Assembly: GCF_934561205.1 (NCBI RefSeq) | Contig: NZ_CAKTFU010000007.1 | Location: 1 to 64,000, forward strand | Direction of reading: 5' to 3' | DNA from: an uncultured Gemmiger sp. | GTDB taxonomy: Bacteria; Bacillota; Clostridia; Oscillospirales; Ruminococcaceae | DNA length: 64,000 nt | Shown here: piece by piece, positions 1-8,823 of the stretch | How positions within the stretch are numbered: position 1 is the first letter of the stretch | Layout of the letters: the number at the start of each line of letters is the position of its first letter | Notes under the pieces: generated by a model | Databases searched by the model: none | What the model was told of the DNA's origin: nothing | What the model saw: the letters and a program-made list of their open reading frames with translations, nothing else | Program-made: the position numbers and the translations under genes

Positions 1-396
1 CCGATGCTCTCGGACGGATCGTATTACAAGGCCTCCGACACCTACATAGAAATGTGCGCTGACACGCTGGATTTCTATGCCGAAAAGGGCGCGCCGCTGG
101 ACAGCGGCAACGACCCCGCCAAGGGTTGGATCAAGTGGGTGTTTGTGTTTGTCATTCCGCTGGCAGTGGCGAGCATCGTCTGCGGCATCTTCTACGCGCA
201 GATGAAAACCGCCAACGAGCAGACCCACGCCAACGCCTACATGCCCGCCGAGGGCCTGGCGCTGTCCGTGGTGGAGGACACCTACACCCACACCACCGAA
301 ACCGAGCGCTACGACCCCGTCAAGGACGACAGCAGTTCCAGCGGGTCGAGTACCGACAGCGACGGTTTTGGCGGCAGCTCGGGCGGAAAATTCTGA
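1..396 (+). CDS. TPM-domain membrane protein, C-terminal part (5' end outside window)
   Basis: The frame is open from the first base, so the true start lies outside the window; the first internal ATG is at base 4. The visible 131 residues end a domain typical of TPM proteins (LSDGSYYKASDTYIEMC). A membrane helix follows (about residues 45-65, starting KWVFVFVIPLAVAS), then a polar stretch and a Ser/Gly/Asp tail ending GGSSGGKF. That low-complexity tail after a single helix is common in membrane-anchored TPM proteins. Function cannot be fixed: TPM members include photosystem repair phosphatases and proteins of unknown role. A terminator follows directly. Confidence 0.6.
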   Translation, partial: PMLSDGSYYKASDTYIEMCADTLDFYAEKGAPLDSGNDPAKGWIKWVFVFVIPLAVASIVCGIFYAQMKTANEQTHANAYMPAEGLALSVVEDTYTHTTETERYDPVKDDSSSSGSSTDSDGFGGSSGGKF

Positions 397-408
397 TAGG
401 GGTACAGC

Positions 409-438
409 AAAAGGCTGCCGCAATGCGGCAGCCTTTTT
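409..438 (+). terminator. Intrinsic terminator after the TPM gene
   Basis: A stem AAAGGCTGCCG / CGGCAGCCTTTT with a 5-nt loop and a T run starts about 12 bp after the stop codon. It is close to symmetrical and could also act on the minus strand. Confidence 0.85.
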
Positions 439-487
439 GGGTGTGTCAATAAACTGAATGGGACGATTGCGAATTTTCGGTAGGTTT

Positions 488-639
488 GTAGGGGACGCAT
501 ATATGCGTCCCGTGCGGTTTACCCGGTATACCGCATGATCGGGACGGCTGCGGCGGGCGGCATAGTAGCCGTGCCTACAAGCCACCCCATTATGTTCATT
601 ATAGTATATGGTCGCGGGCGGGGCGTGCCCCGCCCCTAC
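488..639. repeat. GTAGGG...CCCTAC palindromic repeat, copy 1
   Basis: This non-coding stretch is built of short inverted modules: GGGACGCATATATGCGTCCC, GCGGT-TTACCCGGT-ATACCGC, and GGGCGGGGCGTGCCCCGCCC. It opens with GTAGGGG and ends with CCCCTAC. The part from the GGCGGCATAGTAGCC module onward closely matches 4970-5056. It fills most of the gap between the TPM gene and the aldo/keto reductase, and no gene is visible in it. Confidence 0.7.
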
Positions 640-669
640 AAGAGTTTTTCGGCAGCCTTTTTGCTGTGC

Positions 670-1806
670 TTACGCCTCAAACTGCTTGGCAACGCGCTTG
701 AGGTTTTCGATGATGGGCAGGTGCTGCGGGCATACGCTCTCGCACTGGCCGCAGCCAATGCAATCACTTGCCTTGCCGAATTTCAGCGTCAGGTTGTCGT
801 AGTAGGCGCCTTGGGAGGTAAAATCCTTGTCCTTCAATTCCTGCAAATCGGCGTTGTACAGCGAAAAATACTTGGGGATGGCAATGTGCATCGGGCAGCC
901 TTCCGTGCAGTAGGCACAGCCCGTGCAGGGTATGGCGATGCTGGCGTTGATGGTATCCACTACCTGCGCGATGACCGCCTGCTCCTGCTGCGTCAGCGGG
1001 ACAAAATCCTGCATAAAGCCTGTGTTGTCCAGCAGCTGCTCGGTGCTGCTCATGCCCGAAAGCACCATTTTAACGTTGGGCAAACCGGCGGCGAAACGCA
1101 CCGCCCAGCTGGGAACAGATGCCTCAGGGTTTGTGGCGCGCAGCAGCTTTTCGGCAGCGGCGGGCAGCTTGGCCAGCGTGCCGCCCTTGACAGGCTCCAT
1201 TACAATAACGGGCTTGCCGTGCTTGGTCGCAACCTCGTAGCATTTGCGGGACTGCACGCCCTCACTGTCCCAATCCAGGTAGTTGATCTGCAGCTGCACA
1301 AACTCCATCTCGGGATGCTCGGTCAAAATCTTGTCCAGCACCTCGGCGGTATCGTGGAAAGAAAAGCCCATGTGCTTGATCAGCCCCTGGCGCTTTTTCT
1401 CAGCAATCCAGGCAAAGCAGTCATACTTTTTGTAGATTTCGTAATGCTCGGCGCCCATATCGTGCAGCAGGTAGTAGTCAAAGTAATCGACGCCCGTCTT
1501 TTCGCGCTGGGTGTTAAAAATAGCGTCGCGGTCGTCCAGGCTGTGGATATACGCCGCATGCAGCTTGGTGGCCAGGGTGTAGCTTTCGCGCGGGTGGCGG
1601 GAGGTCAGCACGTCCTTGACGGCGTTCTCGCTCTTGAAGGCGCAGTACATCCACGCGGTGTCAAAATAGGTAAAGCCGCGCTGCAAAAAGGTGTCCACCA
1701 TCTGTTTGGTCTGTTCCAGGTCGATGCTGCCCTCATCGTTGGGGTTCAGGCGGGGCAGACGCATCAAACCAAAGCCCAGCTTTTTGGCGTTGTTAAAAAT
1801 ATCCAT
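670..1806 (-). CDS. Aldo/keto reductase with C-terminal 4Fe-4S ferredoxin domain
   Basis: A 378-residue NAD(P)H-dependent oxidoreductase of unknown substrate. It begins GFGLMRLPRL and carries the AKR catalytic Asp and Tyr (YFDTAWMY, about residues 47-54), Lys (LATKLHAAY) and His (YYLLHDMG). The C-terminus adds two cysteine clusters, CTGCAYCTEGCP and CIGCGQCESVCP, typical of clostridial AKRs with a bacterioferredoxin-like domain. The start at 1806 is chosen because GGAGG lies 7-8 bp upstream; the longer reading from 1848 lacks a ribosome site. It is a single gene divergent from alr. Electron transfer between the iron-sulphur domain and the AKR barrel is inferred. Confidence 0.9.
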   Translation of the reverse strand: MDIFNNAKKLGFGLMRLPRLNPNDEGSIDLEQTKQMVDTFLQRGFTYFDTAWMYCAFKSENAVKDVLTSRHPRESYTLATKLHAAYIHSLDDRDAIFNTQREKTGVDYFDYYLLHDMGAEHYEIYKKYDCFAWIAEKKRQGLIKHMGFSFHDTAEVLDKILTEHPEMEFVQLQINYLDWDSEGVQSRKCYEVATKHGKPVIVMEPVKGGTLAKLPAAAEKLLRATNPEASVPSWAVRFAAGLPNVKMVLSGMSSTEQLLDNTGFMQDFVPLTQQEQAVIAQVVDTINASIAIPCTGCAYCTEGCPMHIAIPKYFSLYNADLQELKDKDFTSQGAYYDNLTLKFGKASDCIGCGQCESVCPQHLPIIENLKRVAKQFEA

Positions 1807-1893
1807 TTTCGTTGCCTCCGTTTTTGTATGTGTTATCCTATTATACACCCTTACCCCCGTATATCGTCAAGCCTTTGCGGGCATAGAATAGGC

Positions 1894-1922
1894 TTGTAAC
1901 CGCGCAAAAACTATGCTATAAT
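1894..1922 (+). promoter_or_regulatory. Promoter for alr-lepA
   Basis: TTGTAA (1894-1899), a 17-bp spacer and a consensus TATAAT (1917-1922) lie about 45 bp before the alr start. Confidence 0.75.
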
Positions 1923-1965
1923 AAATTGTTTATAGAACAAATCTTTTTAGCGGGGTGAGTCAGCT

Positions 1966-3143
1966 ATGGATTTTGAGAAGCATTGCTGGGTCGAGATCGA
2001 CCTGGACGCTCTGCGCAGCAATTTTGCCTATATACAAAAAGCGGTGGGCGGCGACATCTGCGCCGTGGTCAAGGCCGATGCCTACGGCCACGGTGCCGCT
2101 GAAGTTGCCGAGGTTTTGCAGCAGGAAGGGGCCGCCGGTTTTGCCGTAAGCAACCTGAACGAGGGGTTGTACCTGCGGCGCCACGGCATCAACAAGCCCA
2201 TCCTGATTTTGGGCTACGCCGCGCCCGACCGCGCCGCCGTGCTCGCCAAAAACAATATCGCTGCGGCGTGTTTTTCCACCGAGTATGCGCGGGCGCTTTC
2301 CGCCGCCGCTGCCGCCGCCGGGGTGCAGGTGCCGGTTCACTTAAAAGTAGACACCGGCATGGGGCGCATCGGCTTTGCGGTGCGTTCCGGCTTTGAGGAA
2401 ACCCTGCGCGAGATGGAGGCGCTGTACGCCCTGCCGGGGCTGAAGATCAGCGGCGTGTTCCAGCATTTTGCCGTGGCCGACAGCGAAACCCCCGAAAACC
2501 GCGCCTACACCGAAGAACAGCACGACCTGTTCGCCGCCGTTCTGGATCGGCTGCAAACAGACGGGTTCCCCACGGGCACGGTGCATTGCGCCAACTCCGC
2601 CGCGCAGCTCTGCCACCCCGAATGGCGCTGCGATATGACCCGCGCGGGCATTATCCTGTACGGGCTGGACCCCAGCGACGAGGTACACTTCCCTGCCCTG
2701 CAGCCCTGTATGACGATGAAAACCGTGGTTTCCTTTGTCAAAACGCTGCAGCCGGGGCAAAGCGTCAGCTACGGGCGTACCTTTACCGCCCGCGCACCGA
2801 TGCGGGTCGCCACCGTCTGTGTGGGTTACGCCGACGGCTACAGCCGCGCACTGTCCGGCACGCTGCGGCAGGGGCTGATGCTGGTCAACGGCAAGCCCGC
2901 CCCCGTTTTGGGCCGCGTGTGCATGGATCAAACGCTCATCGACGTCACCAACATCCCCGGTGTCGCCATGGGCGACGAAGTCACGGTATTCGGCCCCGGC
3001 GGTGCCGACACGGCGGACACTCTCGCTGCCAAGCTGGGCACCATATCTTATGAAATCATCTGCGGCATTTCGCGCCGCGTACCCCGCGTTTATCTGGAAA
3101 ACGGCAAGCCCGTAAAAGTCTGCAACAACTTGGAGGAAACCTG

Positions 3144-3144
<1 letters not shown>
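1966..3144 (+). CDS. alr: Alanine racemase
   Basis: A PLP enzyme interconverting L- and D-alanine for peptidoglycan. Its 392 residues match the family. The PLP lysine is in [10 protein letters not shown] (K36). The second catalytic tyrosine is in the [13 protein letters not shown] segment of the C-terminal domain, and [11 protein letters not shown] and [12 protein letters not shown] are classic alanine racemase blocks. The ATG follows a GGGGTGAG ribosome site. Its TGA shares one base with the lepA ATG, so the two genes are probably translationally coupled. There is no sign of a broader-specificity serine racemase extension. Confidence 0.97.
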
Positions 3145-4952
<1,808 letters not shown>

Positions 4953-4954
4953 TA

Positions 4955-5056
4955 TCCGGGCGGTTGCCACGGGCGGCATAGTAGCCGTGCCTACGAACGA
5001 CCCGTTATATTCGTTATAACATATACGGTCGCGGGCGGGGTGCTTGCACCCCGCCC
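4955..5056. repeat. GTAGGG...CCCTAC-type palindromic repeat, copy 2
   Basis: The segment GGGCGGCATAGTAGCCGTGCCTAC through GGTCGCGGGCGGGG matches the end of the 488-639 repeat with scattered substitutions. It ends in the inverted module GGGCGGGGTGCTTGCACCCCGCCC. It lies between lepA and the bidirectional terminator and is non-coding. Confidence 0.7.
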
Positions 5057-5076
5057 TTTCCTTATCTTAACTCTGA

Positions 5077-5115
5077 AAAAGCGGGTGCCCGCCGTATGGC
5101 GGGCACCCGCTTTGT
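5077..5115. terminator. Bidirectional terminator between lepA and adh
   Basis: A long stem AAAGCGGGTGCCCGCC / GGCGGGCACCCGCTTT flanked by A and T runs can serve both convergent genes. Confidence 0.9.
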
Positions 5116-5130
5116 TTAGCATAGCAAAAA

Positions 5131-6279
5131 TTACATCAGGCTGCGGTACAGGGCCTCGATCTCCTCGACGCTGGTGTCGCGGGGGTTGCCCGGGCAGCAG
5201 GCATCGGCAAAGGCGGACTCGGCGAGGAAATGAACGTCCTCTTCCTTCAAAATGCTCTTGAGGTCGGTGGGGATGCCCACATCGGCGCTCAGCTTCTTGA
5301 CGGCGGCGATGGTGGCATCGGCGGCCTCGGCGTCGTTCATCTCGTCAATGCCGACAACTCCCATGGCCTTGCCGACGGCGCGGTAACGCTCGCCCGCAAC
5401 GTCCTTGTTGTACTCCAGACCCGTGGGCAGGATGATGGCGCAGGCCACGCCGTGGGGGGTGTCATACAGGGCGGACAGACCGTGCGCCATGCTGTGCACA
5501 ATGCCTAAGCCCACGTTGGAGAAGCCCATACCGGCAATGTACTGGCCCAAAGCCATACCCTCGCGGCCTTCAGGGGTGTTGGCAACGGCGCCGCGCAGGT
5601 TCTCGGCAATCAGCTTGATGGCTTCCAGATGGAACATATCAGAGATGGTGCAGTGACCCTTGGTGATGTAACCCTCGATGGCGTGGGTCAGGGCGTCCAT
5701 ACCGGTAGCGGCGGTCAGGCCCTTGGGCATGCTGGACATCATATCGGGGTCAACGACAGCGACCTCAGGGATATCGTTGGTGTCAACGCAGACAAACTTG
5801 CGCTTTTTCTCGACATCGGTGATGACGTAGTTGATGGTGACTTCGGCAGCGGTGCCGGCGGTGGTGGGCACGGCGATGGTGAACACGGCGTGCTTCTTGG
5901 TGGGGGCCACGCCCTCCAGGCTGCGGACATCGGCAAACTCGGGGTTGTTGATGATGATGCCGATAGCCTTGGCGGTGTCCATGGAGGAGCCGCCGCCGAT
6001 GGTCACGATGCAGTCTGCCTCGGCAGCCTTAAAGGCAGCGACGCCGTCCTGTACGTTCTGAATGGTGGGGTTGGGCTTGATCTCGCTGTAAACAGCGTAG
6101 GCAAATTTGGCAGCGTCCAGCAGGTCGGTGACCTTTTTGGTGACGCCGAACTTGATCAGGTCGGGGTCAGAGCAGACACAGGCCTTCTTGTAGCCGCGGG
6201 CGGTCAGTTCGGGAACGATGTTCTCGATCGCGCCGTGACCGTGGTAGGAAATGGTGTTCAAAACAATGCGACTTGCCAT
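5131..6279 (-). CDS. Iron-containing alcohol dehydrogenase (lactaldehyde reductase/FucO-like)
   Basis: A group III alcohol dehydrogenase of 382 residues. The NAD-binding half carries GGGSSMDTAKAIG. The Fe2+ site is recognisable as the His and Asp ligands in HAIEGYITKGH and HSMAHGLSALYDTPHG. The best family resemblance is to FucO/1,2-propanediol oxidoreductase or butanol dehydrogenases, but substrate cannot be read from sequence. The start at 6279 follows AAGGAGATATT; a longer reading to 6393 would run into the 174-bp repeat and is rejected. The leader contains that repeat (6335-6508) and a CCGGC/GCCGG hairpin (6301-6315) just before the ribosome site. Confidence 0.93.
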   Translation of the reverse strand: MASRIVLNTISYHGHGAIENIVPELTARGYKKACVCSDPDLIKFGVTKKVTDLLDAAKFAYAVYSEIKPNPTIQNVQDGVAAFKAAEADCIVTIGGGSSMDTAKAIGIIINNPEFADVRSLEGVAPTKKHAVFTIAVPTTAGTAAEVTINYVITDVEKKRKFVCVDTNDIPEVAVVDPDMMSSMPKGLTAATGMDALTHAIEGYITKGHCTISDMFHLEAIKLIAENLRGAVANTPEGREGMALGQYIAGMGFSNVGLGIVHSMAHGLSALYDTPHGVACAIILPTGLEYNKDVAGERYRAVGKAMGVVGIDEMNDAEAADATIAAVKKLSADVGIPTDLKSILKEEDVHFLAESAFADACCPGNPRDTSVEEIEALYRSLM

Positions 6280-6334
6280 AATAATATCTCCTTTTTTTAT
6301 CCGGCAAAACGCCGGTTTTTCCTTGGATAACTTT

Positions 6335-6508
6335 AGGCAACACCGCACAATTCCCGCCTTACGGCTTAAGCACCGCTCCGGCGGCTGCGGCACGGCATCT
6401 GCGTTGCCAAAATGCTCGATAAGACATCCAGTATTATCTGCGCTTTTGGCTTAGCAGCTGCCGCACCTCGCTCGCCGTATCGGCACTTAGAATTATGTGG
6501 TATTACCT
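6335..6508 (-). repeat. 174-bp palindromic leader repeat, copy A
   Basis: In adh orientation it begins AGGTAATACC and ends GGTGTTGCCT; the ends are inverted copies of each other. It lies between the putative adh promoter and the adh start, ending 55 nt before the ATG. Its centre is the GGATGTC-tip variant, shared with the copy at 60643. It has no length difference from the other three copies. Confidence 0.9.
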
Positions 6509-6510
6509 TT

Positions 6511-6539
6511 AGTATACCGCATTGGACAGTTTGTTTCCA
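6511..6539 (-). promoter_or_regulatory. Putative promoter for adh
   Basis: On the minus strand, TGGAAA (6539-6534), a 17-bp spacer and TATACT (6516-6511) end 2 bp before the 174-bp repeat. The -35 is weak. Confidence 0.5.
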
Positions 6540-6571
6540 TCTGTAAAATCTGCGCAGACTTTGTGAAAATT

Positions 6572-7057
6572 CTAGTGAACCTCGGCGGTTTCCGGCTGCG
6601 GCTCCGGCTCAGCGGTGGGCAGGGCGTGACCAAAGGCGGGTACATACAGATACCGGCGGATGATGAAAATCAGGGCGATGGCACCCACGCTGATCAGGTT
6701 TTGCAGCGCGTCGCCGTGCCCGACGATCATATTACGGGCAATGGCGGTCAGCAAAACCTCCAGCACACTGCCGGGGCTGTGCTTGGCAAGCATCTTGACG
6801 AACTCGATGCCGATGACAATATCCAACGCATGTACGAGAAAATCATGCACCCCTACCCCGTTATCGTCGATAAACAGGCTGGGCAGCAGCTCGATGAGCG
6901 GGACGATGCTGATCAGCAATGCAATCAGCACAATGATGGCAAGCAGGACCTCCAAAAGCCCGGCAATGCCCGCCAGTTGGTTGCGCAGCACGTTTTTGAT
7001 ATGCTCCTCTTTGCGGCGCAGCCCTGTGTTGGTTACGATGTGGTTTCCCAATTTCAT
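6572..7057 (-). CDS. PsiE-like small integral membrane protein
   Basis: About 161 residues with three or four hydrophobic helices: AGLLEVLLAIIVLIALLIS, the region around FLVHALDIVIGIEFVKML, LTAIARNMIVG, and LISVGAIALIFIIRRYL. The helix pattern, with the EFVKMLAKHSPG and AIARNMIVGH blocks, resembles the phosphate-starvation-inducible PsiE family. That is a fold-level resemblance and does not establish a role. I prefer the ATG at 7057, because GGGGAG lies at proper distance from it but only 1 bp from the ATG at 7066. It is transcribed alone, probably from the extended -10 TGGTATGAT near 7090. Confidence 0.6.
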   Translation of the reverse strand: MKLGNHIVTNTGLRRKEEHIKNVLRNQLAGIAGLLEVLLAIIVLIALLISIVPLIELLPSLFIDDNGVGVHDFLVHALDIVIGIEFVKMLAKHSPGSVLEVLLTAIARNMIVGHGDALQNLISVGAIALIFIIRRYLYVPAFGHALPTAEPEPQPETAEVH

Positions 7058-7117
7058 AGTTTTCATACTCCCCTATTTGATAGTCTTATCATACCACAAA
7101 AGCAGTGTCCGCGTCTT

Positions 7118-7382
7118 GTAAAAAATGTAAACATTTTTTTGTGCAATCTGCCATGCCGACAGCGGCAGCGGGAGCGCAGGATTTGATATCTTTTTCACAT
7201 TGTGAAAGTCGTACTTCTGCTGTCAAAACCTCATCAAAAACGACAAAAAGCGCTGGTGAAAACCGTTTTCGGTTGTTTTTTGGCTGAAAAACGCCCCCGC
7301 ATCTTGCATTTTTTCGCCGTTGGCTTTACACTAATCTTACAAGGGAACCACAGGGATACACACTCAATGAGGAGGTACCGCT
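7118..7382. other. Intergenic region before the purine leader ORF
   Basis: No gene is visible. It contains an AT-rich inverted repeat AAAAAATGT-AA-ACATTTTTT near 7121-7141 and a 15-nt palindrome TTTCACATTGTGAAA at 7193-7207 that could be an operator. The rest up to the promoter shows no coding signal. I looked for a purine riboswitch core and did not find one. Confidence 0.5.
7304..7332 (+). promoter_or_regulatory. Candidate promoter of the purine operon
   Basis: TTGCAT (7304-7309), a 17-bp spacer and TACACT (7327-7332) place a transcription start about 40 bp before the leader ORF. The hexamers are only moderately conserved. Confidence 0.5.
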
Positions 7383-7451
7383 ATGATCGGCAAAAAACAG
7401 AATCTCGGTTGCGGTATGTCCTACCTGTACCCTATCCGCAGTATAGTATAA
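7383..7451 (+). CDS. 22-residue leader peptide of the purine operon (candidate attenuator ORF)
   Basis: A short ORF encoding 22 residues (begins MIGKKQNLGCGMSYLYP, ends IRSIV). It has the best ribosome site in the region: AGGAGG at 7370-7375, 7 nt before the ATG. Its TAA (7449-7451) overlaps the first bases of a strong terminator stem. That is the arrangement expected of a cis-acting leader peptide, with ribosome position deciding whether the terminator forms. Whether the peptide sequence or merely its translation matters is unknown. No known purine leader peptide is recognised. Confidence 0.55.
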   Translation: MIGKKQNLGCGMSYLYPIRSIV

Positions 7452-7495
7452 AAGCGCAGTGTACCGTTCTATCGGTTGCTGCGCTTTTTTGTTTT
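7450..7495 (+). terminator. Intrinsic terminator (attenuator) in the purE leader
   Basis: AAAAGCGCAG (7450-7459) pairs with CTGCGCTTTT (7479-7488), with an inner ACCG/CGGT pairing and a long T run. It lies after the leader peptide and 22 nt before purE. There is no gene upstream for it to end other than the leader, so it should gate transcription of the whole purine operon. Confidence 0.8.
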
Positions 7496-7516
7496 TCCGG
7501 AAAGGAAGGTCGCATT

Positions 7517-8014
7517 ATGAAAAAAGTTGCCGTCATTATGGGTTCCGACAGCGATTGGCCGATTGTAAAAGGTGCCTGCACGGTGCTGAAGGATTTCGGC
7601 GTACCGTTTGAGGCCCACATTCTTTCGGCGCATCGCACCCCCGAGGCTGCCGCCGCCTTTGCCAAGTCTGCCCGCGCCAACGGCTACGGCGTGATTTTGT
7701 GCGCCGCCGGTATGGCTGCCCACCTCGCCGGGGCTTTTGCCGCCAACACCACCCTGCCGGTGGTGGGCATCCCGATGAAGGGCGGCGCCGTGGACGGTCT
7801 GGACGCCCTGCTTGCCACCGTGCAGATGCCCGGCGGTTTCCCCGTTGCCACCGTTGCCCTGAACGGCGCCAAGAACGCCGCCTATCTGGCGGTGGAGATC
7901 CTCGCCCTGAGCGATGACAGCCTTGCCGAAAAGCTGGATGCCTTCCGCGCCGACACCGCCGCCGCCATCGCCAAGAAGGACGCCGCCATCGCCGCCGAGG
8001 CTGCCGCCCTGTAA
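7517..8014 (+). CDS. purE: N5-carboxyaminoimidazole ribonucleotide mutase
   Basis: Catalyses the PurE step of inosine monophosphate synthesis (N5-CAIR to CAIR, or direct AIR carboxylation in class II enzymes). It has 165 residues and carries GSDSDWP at the N-terminus, the LSAHRTPE loop and the [14 protein letters not shown] block. No purK is seen here, so which carboxylation route is used is open. The start at 7517 is set by GGAAGG; a longer in-frame reading would run through the leader terminator. It is the first enzyme gene of a nine-gene purine operon. Confidence 0.95.
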   Translation: MKKVAVIMGSDSDWPIVKGACTVLKDFGVPFEAHILSAHRTPEAAAAFAKSARANGYGVILCAAGMAAHLAGAFAANTTLPVVGIPMKGGAVDGLDALLATVQMPGGFPVATVALNGAKNAAYLAVEILALSDDSLAEKLDAFRADTAAAIAKKDAAIAAEAAAL

Positions 8015-8074
8015 ACCCGACACCCTACCTTATTTAATATTAAAACATACACAAACATAAAAGGAGCGTTTCTT

Positions 8075-8788
8075 ATGAATTACGAAGTTAAAGAGCAGAT
8101 GTACGAAGGCAAGGCCAAGCAGGTTTTCGCTACCAGCGACCCCAACGTTGTTATGGTCCACTACAAGGACGATGCCACCGCCGGTGACGGCGAAAAGCGC
8201 GGCACCATCCGCGACAAGGGCATTGTCAACAACAAGCTGTCCAACGCTCTGATGCAGAAGCTGGAAAAAGAGGGCATCCCCACCCATTATATCGAGGAGA
8301 TCAACGACCGCGACACCTTTGTCAAGAAGGTCGAGATCGTGCCGCTGGAGGTCATCGTGCGCAACGTTGCCGCCGGCCACTTCAGCCTGCGCATGGGCGT
8401 ACCCGAGGGCAAGGTTTTCAAGACCCCCATTCTGGAGTACAGCTACAAGAACGACGACCTGCATGACCCGTTCATCAACCACTACTACGCGCTGGCTCTC
8501 GACCTGGCCACCCAGGAGGAGCTGGACACCATCGCCGCTTATGCCTTCAAGGTCAACGAAGTGCTGAAGAAGATCCTGCTGGATGCCAACATCCGCCTGA
8601 TCGATTTCAAGCTGGAGTTCGGCCGCCTGGCGGACGGCACCATCATTCTGGCGGACGAGATCAGCCCCGACACCTGCCGCTTCTGGGATGCCACCACCGG
8701 CGCACACCTCGACAAGGATCTGTTCCGCCGCGGTATGGGCGGCGAGGCAGACGCTTATCAGGAAGTTATGAAGCGCCTGCTGGGCTGA
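8075..8788 (+). CDS. purC: SAICAR synthetase
   Basis: Phosphoribosylaminoimidazole-succinocarboxamide synthase: ATP-dependent coupling of aspartate to CAIR. Its 237 residues are typical of the short bacterial form. Diagnostic blocks are YEGKAKQVF at the N-terminus, FVKKVEIVPLEVIVRN, IDFKLEFGR and ADEISPDTCRFWD. AAAGGAGCG precedes the ATG. It lies 60 bp downstream of purE in the same direction. Confidence 0.97.
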   Translation: MNYEVKEQMYEGKAKQVFATSDPNVVMVHYKDDATAGDGEKRGTIRDKGIVNNKLSNALMQKLEKEGIPTHYIEEINDRDTFVKKVEIVPLEVIVRNVAAGHFSLRMGVPEGKVFKTPILEYSYKNDDLHDPFINHYYALALDLATQEELDTIAAYAFKVNEVLKKILLDANIRLIDFKLEFGRLADGTIILADEISPDTCRFWDATTGAHLDKDLFRRGMGGEADAYQEVMKRLLG

Positions 8789-8823
8789 TTTGCCCCGCAT
8801 TTTACAGAGTTGGGAGAACGTGA

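Noticed and set aside
535..1899. A 454-codon open frame on the plus strand
   Set aside because: It begins in a palindromic repeat and is antisense to the aldo/keto reductase, which has all catalytic and cysteine motifs.
6335..6508. Insertion sequence or transposon remnant with its own transposase
   Set aside because: The 174-bp element has inverted ends, but holds no coding capacity and shows no clear target duplication at the four sites.
7304..7500. Purine riboswitch upstream of purE
   Set aside because: I could not find the conserved core around the three-way junction; the leader is explained by a small ORF and a terminator. A covariance-model search would settle it.
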